A stretch of 20,218 bases of DNA from a virus, in IMG/VR virus record IMGVR_UViG_3300029319_000678, positions 1-20,218 of that record, one strand, 5' to 3'. Position numbers and translations under genes: made by a program. Below, in pieces: positions 6,339 to 11,923 of the stretch (position 1 is the first letter of the stretch; each line of letters opens with the position of its first letter). The notes below the pieces were generated by a model, which saw only the letters and a list, made by a program, of their open reading frames with translations, was not told the origin of the DNA and did not search any database.

Positions 6339-7850
6339 ATGAACTTAGTAGATTTAGATAAAATTCTAGTTATTGGCGGTGGAAGTGCTGGTTTAATATC
6401 TGCCCTGATGCTAAAAAAAACTTTTGTTACAAAAGCAGTTTCCATAATTAAATCTGAAAAATTAGGTATCATAGGAGTTGGAGAAAGCACCACGGAACAC
6501 ATGGCTAGGTTCATGAAACACATTGGTATATCTAGAGAGGACTTAATTAAACATTGTGGGGCAACATTAAAAGCGGGAGTGTTCTTTCAAGGTTTTGGTA
6601 AAGATGATTTTATGCATTCTATTTCTCCTCCGTATGCTAATACACACAATGCATATTATTACATATATGGTCAATTAATTGGGTATAAAAAAAGAAAGTA
6701 TAATCTTTATCCTGAATTTTTTAATTATTCTGAAATGCCTGTTGAAGCTTTAGAAAATGAAAATTGGATATATCAATATCATTTAAATACTTTTAAGTTT
6801 AATGAGTATTTATTAAAACTTTGTACAGAGAGAGGTATTGAAATAATAGATGATGATTTGCAAGAAGAGGACATTATTTTAAATGATAATGGAGATGTAG
6901 AAAAAATAATAGGAAGAAATCCTGTAGATAAAAATTTAACCAGAGAACATAAAGCTGATTTATATATAGATTGCACGGGTTTTAAAAGATTATTAGCTAA
7001 TAAATTAAAATTTAAATGGGTATCTTACAAAGAGTATCTACCTTTAAACTCTGCGGTTGCATTTCCTACAGAAGAAACCAGTGAATATAATTTATATACT
7101 TTAGCAAAAGCTATGAAACACGGTTGGCTTTGGAGAATACCAACTCAAACTAGAACAGGTAATGGTTATGTATTTAACAAAGATTTTGCATCTCTTGATG
7201 ATATAAGAAAAGAAATTAATTCTACGTATAACAAAGAAATAGAAATACAAAGATCTTTTGAATTTGAGCCAGGTTATTACGAAGAAATGTGGAAAAATAA
7301 TGTTGTAGTGGCAGGTTTAGCTAGTAGTTTTATAGAGCCTTTAGAAGCTACTTCTATAGGCAGCACTATTCAACAAATGTTTATATTAATGCATTTTTTA
7401 CCGTCAGAGGATAAGGTTAGTAACAATAAACAATATCACTATTTAATGGAAAATATATTTAGTTTTGTTTCACTGCATTACAAACTTCAACGAGAAGATA
7501 CTCCTTTTTGGAAACACGTAAAAAATTTAAAAACCACTGATTTTTTAAAACACTATCTTCCAATATGGAAAAACAGATTACCCCAAGACTCAGATTTTAA
7601 TGGAAGCTGGAATATGTTTTATGCACCTAATTTTATAAATGTTTTGTTTGGTCTTGATTTATTTGATTTAAAAAAGATAGTAAAAGAAGCTAGATTATAT
7701 CCATTTGTATTAAGAGCAAATGCAACTAAAATATTTAGAAATCAAAGAAACTGGGAAAAAAATTGTCTCAAAATATCACATAAAAAATTTATTGATATGA
7801 TTTATAAAAATAAACCTAAAAATTTAGAGGAAGAAAATGTCATCTATTAA
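6339..7850 (+). CDS. Flavin-dependent (tryptophan-type) halogenase
   Basis: This is a 503-residue protein from the ATG at 6339. A TTG at 6330 adds three residues but lies at the predicted transcription start. Family enzymes use FADH2 from a separate reductase, O2 and halide to make hypohalous acid, which halogenates an aromatic substrate through an active-site lysine. All hallmarks are present: FAD-binding GGGSAG at residues 13-18, GVGEST at about 46-51, the putative catalytic Lys78 in ATLKAGVFF, DCTGF at about 211-215, WLWRIP at 263-268 (the WxWxIP signature) and SFIEPLEATSIG at about 330-341 with the active-site Glu336. These match the PrnA positions (K79, W272-P277, E346) closely. A halogenase of cyanophage Syn10 (VirX1) is the precedent in phages; its substrates are not tryptophan, so the substrate here is open. 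No flavin reductase is in the window; the host or another phage gene must supply it. Confidence 0.93.
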   Translation: MNLVDLDKILVIGGGSAGLISALMLKKTFVTKAVSIIKSEKLGIIGVGESTTEHMARFMKHIGISREDLIKHCGATLKAGVFFQGFGKDDFMHSISPPYANTHNAYYYIYGQLIGYKKRKYNLYPEFFNYSEMPVEALENENWIYQYHLNTFKFNEYLLKLCTERGIEIIDDDLQEEDIILNDNGDVEKIIGRNPVDKNLTREHKADLYIDCTGFKRLLANKLKFKWVSYKEYLPLNSAVAFPTEETSEYNLYTLAKAMKHGWLWRIPTQTRTGNGYVFNKDFASLDDIRKEINSTYNKEIEIQRSFEFEPGYYEEMWKNNVVVAGLASSFIEPLEATSIGSTIQQMFILMHFLPSEDKVSNNKQYHYLMENIFSFVSLHYKLQREDTPFWKHVKNLKTTDFLKHYLPIWKNRLPQDSDFNGSWNMFYAPNFINVLFGLDLFDLKKIVKEARLYPFVLRANATKIFRNQRNWEKNCLKISHKKFIDMIYKNKPKNLEEENVIY

Positions 7851-8520
7851 ACACCCTGGGGATGCATGTTTATATGATCCAGTAAATCATGAAAAACAAA
7901 TGGCAACTCATGTTCCAAATTTTGGACTTTTATCAGGTAAAATGCCTGACGATCTTTTTTCAAAAGTAGTAGAAGAAGTTAACACTATTTATTCTGATTT
8001 TAACAATTCTAGATTTTATGGACATAAATTAGCTGGTAATATGAAAAACGAATATGGACTAGATAAATGTAAAAAAGATCTTGAAAAGTTTATGATTAAT
8101 CAAGCAGTTGAGTATGACAAAGCTTTTGATTATGGACGTCAAATTATAATAGCAGATAAGGATATGCCTTATATGATGAAAGATCTTTGGGTTAATTTTC
8201 AAGCTAAGCATGAATTTAATCCTTTTCACACACACTCAGGTATATATAGTTTTGTTTTATTTGTAAATATACCCTACACTGAAGAAGATATAAATAAATC
8301 TCCAGGGGCTAAATCAAATAGTAATTGTGCTGGTGCATTAACATTTTATTATACTGATATTCTTGGAGGCATGAGGGACTTTACTTATAAAGCTACTAAA
8401 AAAGATGAACAATCTTTTATTTTTTTTCCTGCTAAGCTGCCTCATTGTGTTCATCCTTTTTATGACACAGATAAATATAGAATTACTATATCTGGAAATA
8501 TAATTTATAAAAATGATTAA
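7837..8520 (+). CDS. Putative Fe(II)/2OG oxygenase 1 (HxH type)
   Basis: This 227-residue protein overlaps the end of the halogenase by 14 bases and has no Shine-Dalgarno, so it is probably translated by re-initiation. The oxygenase-like core is in the C-terminal half. It has DLWVNFQAKHEFNPFHTHSG with His131 and His133, a strand IYSFVLFVNIPY, then SFIFFPAKLPHCVHPF with distal His203 (or His206), and RITISGN with Arg215 as the likely 2-oxoglutarate anchor. NPxHxHSG and FPAxLPHxVxPF are patterns I associate with cyanophage 2OG-Fe(II) oxygenases. The usual HxD carboxylate ligand is replaced by HxH, so iron binding needs confirmation. Family enzymes hydroxylate or otherwise oxidise C-H bonds using O2 and 2-oxoglutarate. 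The N-terminal 110 residues are of unknown function. Confidence 0.7.
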   Translation: MSSIKHPGDACLYDPVNHEKQMATHVPNFGLLSGKMPDDLFSKVVEEVNTIYSDFNNSRFYGHKLAGNMKNEYGLDKCKKDLEKFMINQAVEYDKAFDYGRQIIIADKDMPYMMKDLWVNFQAKHEFNPFHTHSGIYSFVLFVNIPYTEEDINKSPGAKSNSNCAGALTFYYTDILGGMRDFTYKATKKDEQSFIFFPAKLPHCVHPFYDTDKYRITISGNIIYKND

Positions 8521-9085
8521 TCTTTTTAGTAAGGTAGTAGGTGTTTATAAAAATTTAAAACATTCTAACGTACAAGAATTTTTAGTTAATAGATGTTTAA
8601 ATATAAAAGAAAACGTGGCTACAAATAAAAACGGTTGGCTTAGTAAAGACATATATACCACACATAATAAACACGACATCACATTAGATTCAGAATTTAA
8701 ATCTTTAAATGAATGGGTTGATTATAGCATAATAAATTATTGTAATGATTTATCATATTCTAACAAAATAAAAGTAAAAGAAGGATGGTTTAATATTTAC
8801 AATAAAGGTGACTTTCAAGAATGTCATGAACATGCTAATTCTCATTTAAGTTGTATTTATTGTCTTAAAGGTGATGAGGGTTCTTCTAGAATTTTTTTTA
8901 AAAAAACAATAAGTATGTTTCCAATACCAGTGAAAGAGTACACGGAAACTAATTGTGAATATCATTGGGTTCCATTTGTTCCAGGAACTTTATATGTGTT
9001 TGAAAGTGCTCTTACCCATTATGTAGAAAAACATAATTTAAATACTGCTAGATATAGTTTAGCATACAATTTTATTTTACAATGA
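8513..9085 (+). CDS. Putative Fe(II)/2OG oxygenase 2 (HxH type)
   Basis: This 190-residue protein overlaps the previous gene by 8 bases. The core begins with EGWFNIYNKGDFQECHEHAN (His105, Glu106, His107), followed by SHLSCIYCLKGDEGSSRIFF, and ends with FVPGTLYVFESALTHYVEKH (His169) and NTARYSLAYNF (Arg180). The order is a W-N strand, HxH, G-rich turn, PG-LYVF, distal His, and Arg 11 residues later. It is that of the PF13759-type 2OG-Fe(II) oxygenases. No substrate can be named. It differs clearly in sequence from its neighbours, so it is not a simple recent tandem duplicate. The N-terminal 85 residues are mostly helical, as is usual in the family. It is a tailoring-enzyme candidate in the halogenase operon. 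Confidence 0.72.
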   Translation: MINLFSKVVGVYKNLKHSNVQEFLVNRCLNIKENVATNKNGWLSKDIYTTHNKHDITLDSEFKSLNEWVDYSIINYCNDLSYSNKIKVKEGWFNIYNKGDFQECHEHANSHLSCIYCLKGDEGSSRIFFKKTISMFPIPVKEYTETNCEYHWVPFVPGTLYVFESALTHYVEKHNLNTARYSLAYNFILQ

Positions 9086-9624
9086 ATCAAAAAATATTTA
9101 TAGATGATCAAAATAATATTAAAGTAGTTCAAAATTTTTTATCTAAACCCTATTTTGAAGATTTACAAAAAATACTTATGGGTTATCATATGCCATGGTT
9201 TTTTAATGAAAATAGTCTAACAGATGTAAATGATAACAGTTTTTTATTTACGCATGCAATTTTTTATAAAGAACACGGTTGGGTAGGAACTGAACTTATT
9301 AATAATATAATTAGACCCATGTTGTGGAATATTAAAGAACATTTGAATTATAGCACAGTATCTAGAATAAAAGCTAATTTAACCACTAATCAAAACAAAC
9401 AAGTTGTACACCCTACTCATCGTGATTGGAAAGGCACAGACGAAGATAAATATAAAATAGCAGTATTTCATGTTAACACATGTAATGGGTTTACAAAAGT
9501 AAAGGATAAAAAAATAGAAAATGTAGAAAATCAGTTAGTCATTTTTAATAATGTTGAACATTGTTATGCTACAGCAACTGATTGCTCATCAAGAGTAGTA
9601 ATTAATTTTAATTTTATTGTATGA
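9082..9624 (+). CDS. Putative Fe(II)/2OG oxygenase 3 (HxD type)
   Basis: This 180-residue protein starts in an ATGA overlap. It has a canonical facial triad: His113 and Asp115 in HPTHRDWKG, distal His160 in VIFNNVEHCYAT, and Arg171 in SSRVVINFNF, 11 residues after the distal His. Between them lies the strand YKIAVFHVNTCNGFTKV. This short form, with VENQLVIFNN before the distal His, is common in T4-like cyanophage oxygenases. The complete triad makes it a good candidate for an active dioxygenase, more so than the HxH neighbours. Substrate unknown. The N-terminal region (IKVVQNFLSKPYFEDLQKIL) resembles the entry helix of this group. Confidence 0.78.
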   Translation: MNQKIFIDDQNNIKVVQNFLSKPYFEDLQKILMGYHMPWFFNENSLTDVNDNSFLFTHAIFYKEHGWVGTELINNIIRPMLWNIKEHLNYSTVSRIKANLTTNQNKQVVHPTHRDWKGTDEDKYKIAVFHVNTCNGFTKVKDKKIENVENQLVIFNNVEHCYATATDCSSRVVINFNFIV

Positions 9625-10202
9625 AAATAATGTCTTCAGAAGAAACTGTGAAATGGGAAATATCGGGCACGATACACAAAGTTTTAATTGACGATGAAGA
9701 ACTTTTACAAAAATTAGAAAATAAAATAAGATATAACATCGACGATAAAATTTCTTATGAAACAAATGTAAAAGGAAGAATGACACATTGGGATACATTT
9801 AAAAAAGATGATACTTTTAAAAAGATGATATCTAAGTTTTTTCATACATGTTCTTATTATGGATTATTTCAAGGAGCAAAATCAAAAGATAATTTATTTC
9901 ATTTTTTTATTAATAATGCTTGGGGCAACATTTTAAAAAAAGAAGAAAAGGTTGTTAGACATCATCACTTGGGTGTAGATTATGCGAGTGTTTTATATTT
10001 TGATGACTATTCTCCCCTTTGCACAGATGCTGGAAAAATAGAAACTAAAAGAGGTTTGGTAGTGACGATACCTTCATATTTATATCATTGGGTAGAGCCA
10101 TTAGATAAAGATATTGAAAGATGCACAATAGCTTGGAATTGGTCGTTTACTAAAAAATGGGATTTGCCACATGTTCAACATCAAGAGGAAATTTTAAAAT
10201 AA
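9621..10202 (+). CDS. Putative Fe(II)/2OG oxygenase 4 (HHH type)
   Basis: This 193-residue protein starts in an ATGA overlap. Its core has NNAWGNILKKEEKVVRHHHL with His114-116, the strand YASVLYFDDYSPL, then GLVVTIPSYLYHWVEPLDK with distal His156 and RCTIAWNWSF with Arg167, 11 residues later. The layout is that of the PF13759-like 2OG oxygenases, with an HHH stretch where HxD would be. Which residues bind iron is not obvious. The N-terminal half (residues 1-95) is Lys/Asp/Glu-rich and helical with no recognised domain. The stop overlaps the next start by one base (TAATG). It is the fourth oxygenase-like member of the operon; function inferred from the pattern only. Confidence 0.62.
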   Translation: MKIMSSEETVKWEISGTIHKVLIDDEELLQKLENKIRYNIDDKISYETNVKGRMTHWDTFKKDDTFKKMISKFFHTCSYYGLFQGAKSKDNLFHFFINNAWGNILKKEEKVVRHHHLGVDYASVLYFDDYSPLCTDAGKIETKRGLVVTIPSYLYHWVEPLDKDIERCTIAWNWSFTKKWDLPHVQHQEEILK

Positions 10203-10804
10203 TGCAACATATAAATATACCAGTAGTTTTTAAAAAAGCTTTTTCAAAAGATTTTTGTCAAAAAATAATAGACATACAAAAAAATACATCTTTCAAAAAA
10301 GGAACAGTGTCAGAGGCTAACAATGTTAATTTTAATATACGAGACTCTAATATTATTTTTACTGATGAACAATGGATTTACGATGCAGTGGTGCCTTGGT
10401 TTGAAAAAGCAAATAAAGACGGAAAATATAACTTTAAATTAGATTGGTATGAAGCTGCACAAGTTACTAAGTATGATAAAAATGGTTTTTATGGATGGCA
10501 TCAAGATGAACATAGCATAGTTTATCCTAACGATCACCATAACGTTAATTTTAGAAACAAAATTAGAAAATTATCCTGTAGTGTGTTGTTGTCTGAACCA
10601 AATACTTATGAAGGCGGTGATTTTGATTTTGCAATTCCTATGGCTAAACACGCTAATTTAATGTATAAAAAAATAACTTTAAAATCTTTAGAAGTTGGAA
10701 CAATGATTGTTTTTCCATCTTTTACATTACATAGAGTAAATCCAGTAACAAAAGGAACTAGATATTCTTTAGTAGTGTGGGCACTAGGACCTACGTATGA
10801 TTAA
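10202..10804 (+). CDS. Fe(II)/2OG oxygenase 5, prolyl-4-hydroxylase/PKHD-like
   Basis: This 200-residue protein starts at the ATG overlapping the previous stop. An upstream in-frame ATG at 10157 would overlap the previous gene by 46 bases and adds residues unlike the family, so it is not used. This is the clearest oxygenase in the cassette. YGWHQDEHS gives His100 and Asp102, FPSFTLHRVNPV gives His177, and GTRYSLVVWALGP gives Arg187, exactly 10 residues after the distal His. YEGGDFDF before them is the typical GG-D-F strand of prolyl-4-hydroxylase-like (P4Hc, PF13640-type) enzymes such as the PKHD (PiuC/YbiX) group. The fold usually hydroxylates proline, other amino-acid side chains or small molecules. 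A peptide or protein substrate is possible but unproven. Confidence 0.85.
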   Translation: MQHINIPVVFKKAFSKDFCQKIIDIQKNTSFKKGTVSEANNVNFNIRDSNIIFTDEQWIYDAVVPWFEKANKDGKYNFKLDWYEAAQVTKYDKNGFYGWHQDEHSIVYPNDHHNVNFRNKIRKLSCSVLLSEPNTYEGGDFDFAIPMAKHANLMYKKITLKSLEVGTMIVFPSFTLHRVNPVTKGTRYSLVVWALGPTYD

Positions 10805-11321
10805 AAAAATTATAAATTTTTTAAATAGAGACGAAATAAAAATTTTGTCACAATATTGGAAATTTAATAAAAAAAATATGATTGATTGCGATCAATCAAT
10901 AGGCTCACTGAAAAAATATGGAGATCCTATAAGTGAATCTATTTTATTAATTAAAAAAACGCTTTTAGAAGAAGTAGTAGGTGAACCATTACTACCTACA
11001 TGTTCATTTAGTAGAATGTATTTTAATGGAACAGAATTAATTAAACATAGTGATAGACCATCTTGTGAAGTTTCTGTAACTTTAAATATTTATGCAGATA
11101 AAGATTGGAAAATATTTTTTTGTCCTAAAAATTCAGATAAACAACCTTTGAGTTTAATTACTGAACCTGGAGAAGGTTTATTATACGAAGGTATGAAATA
11201 TGATCATTGGAGAGAGAAGTACGAAGGTCAAGAATGCATGCAAGTTTTTTTACACTATGTTAGAAAAAATGGACCTTATAAATCTTTTTATAAAGATGGG
11301 AGACCTAGCATTGGATATTAA
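10797..11321 (+). CDS. Putative Fe(II)/2OG oxygenase 6 (HxDR type, Arg anchor altered)
   Basis: This 174-residue protein overlaps the previous gene by 8 bases. The core is FSRMYFNGTELIKHSDRPSC with His84, Asp86 and Arg87, then VSVTLNIYADKDWKIFF, then GEGLLYEGMKYDHWREKYEG with distal His137 and CMQVFLHYV. This matches a cyanophage oxygenase group in which H(S/T)DRPSCE and EHWRE..F....VFLHYV recur. The residue aligned with the usual 2OG-binding Arg (10 after the distal His) is Cys147, so Arg87, Arg139 or Lys141 would have to bind the co-substrate. The iron triad (H, D, H) is complete. It ends with a charged tail (KSFYKDGRPSIGY). Oxygenase identity is likely; the co-substrate site is unusual compared with the textbook family. 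Confidence 0.75.
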   Translation: MIKKIINFLNRDEIKILSQYWKFNKKNMIDCDQSIGSLKKYGDPISESILLIKKTLLEEVVGEPLLPTCSFSRMYFNGTELIKHSDRPSCEVSVTLNIYADKDWKIFFCPKNSDKQPLSLITEPGEGLLYEGMKYDHWREKYEGQECMQVFLHYVRKNGPYKSFYKDGRPSIGY

Positions 11322-11880
11322 TAAATTATCCGTATTTCCAAGTTTAATTTTACAAGTATCTAAATATATTAATGAAACCGAGTGTAATCAAATATACCAA
11401 AAACTTCTTGAAGAAGATACACATACCCATGAGGCTTTTGCCCCTCTAAAAGATAAAGCTAAATCCTCACATAAAATAGACTCTGACATATTAAAAAAAG
11501 TAAAAATAAATTTTAAAAATATTTTAAATCAATACAGTGAGCTCACAGGTTTTACTTTTAAAAATGAAATAACAAATTCTTGGTTTAACATTCAACAAAA
11601 GGATAGTGTTTTAAAAGATCACACTCATCCTTTGACTGTGGTTGCAGGTGTTTTATTTATTAACGTTGATGATAAAGCCAGCCCCATTTATTTCCAAAAT
11701 CCAAATCCACATATTAATTATACGGCTATAGAAAAAAATACTCCATATTCATTTGAATGGGTGAAATGCATTCCTAAAAAAGGCGATTTATATCTATTTC
11801 CTGGGTGGTTGAAACACGGCTCATTTAATGATAAAAATATGTGTGAAAATAGAACGGTTATAAGTTTTAACGCCATTTAG
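11296..11880 (+). CDS. Putative Fe(II)/2OG oxygenase 7th cassette gene (HxH type)
   Basis: This is the seventh gene of the cassette and its sixth oxygenase-like protein, 194 residues from the ATG at 11296. That start overlaps the previous gene by 26 bases. An earlier ATG at 11200 would overlap it by 122 bases and is less likely. The core has NSWFNIQQKDSVLKDHTHPL with His109 and His111, then VVAGVLFINVDDKASPIYF with an NPNP turn, then GDLYLFPGWLKHGSF with distal His174 and RTVISFN with Arg186, 12 residues later. The arrangement (N-x-W-F-N, HxH, S/A-G-V-L strand, PNP, FPGWLxH, R-T/S-SFN) is the signature of PF13759/TIGR02466-type 2OG-Fe(II) oxygenases. Such proteins are frequent in cyanophages; substrates are mostly unknown. 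It is the last gene before the structural genes resume. Confidence 0.75.
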   Translation: MGDLALDINKLSVFPSLILQVSKYINETECNQIYQKLLEEDTHTHEAFAPLKDKAKSSHKIDSDILKKVKINFKNILNQYSELTGFTFKNEITNSWFNIQQKDSVLKDHTHPLTVVAGVLFINVDDKASPIYFQNPNPHINYTAIEKNTPYSFEWVKCIPKKGDLYLFPGWLKHGSFNDKNMCENRTVISFNAI

Positions 11881-11905
11881 TATTAGGTAGATTTTTAAAT
11901 AAGTA

Positions 11906-11914
11906 TGGTATAAA
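11906..11914 (+). promoter_or_regulatory. Possible extended -10 element before the nozzle-like gene
   Basis: TGG at 11906-11908 followed by TATAAA at 11909-11914 forms an extended -10 (TGnTATAAA) in the 43-base gap after the oxygenase cassette. I see no good -35 at the usual distance. The same region supplies the Shine-Dalgarno AAAGG at 11912-11916, about 7 bases before the ATG at 11924. If used, transcription would restart the structural genes just after the cassette with a very short leader. Tentative. Confidence 0.35.
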
Positions 11915-11923
11915 GGTTAAATT

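Larger units (their letters stand above)
6339..11880 (+). other. Halogenase/Fe(II)-2OG-oxygenase accessory cassette (seven-gene operon)
   Basis: Seven genes run without a single intergenic base. Overlaps are 14, 8, 4, 4, 1, 8 and 26 bases in order. The first is a complete flavin halogenase, and the next six all show the beta-barrel oxygenase pattern of a paired His motif, then a distal His, usually followed 10-12 residues later by Arg. The block separates the fibre genes from the nozzle gene. Lines I counted are about 23-28% GC, against about 38-42% in sampled structural genes. Promoter-like elements lie at both edges. This looks like an acquired module expressed as one unit to modify a common substrate; the substrate is unknown. 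Confidence 0.75.

Noticed and set aside
10157-10201. Earlier ATG for the prolyl-hydroxylase-like gene
   Set aside because: It would overlap the previous gene by 46 bases and adds MGFATCSTSRGNFKI, which is unlike the family; the ATG at 10202 overlaps the stop by one base as other junctions do.
11200-11295. Earlier ATG for the last cassette gene
   Set aside because: It would overlap the previous gene by 122 bases, and the extra residues are the out-of-frame reading of a conserved oxygenase end.
7837-11880. HxH-type proteins as Fe/2OG halogenases like SyrB2 or WelO5
   Set aside because: Those enzymes replace the Asp/Glu ligand by Ala or Gly to make room for halide. Here it is replaced by His, which as I recall is common in the PF13759-like family, so there is no basis for a halogenase claim.
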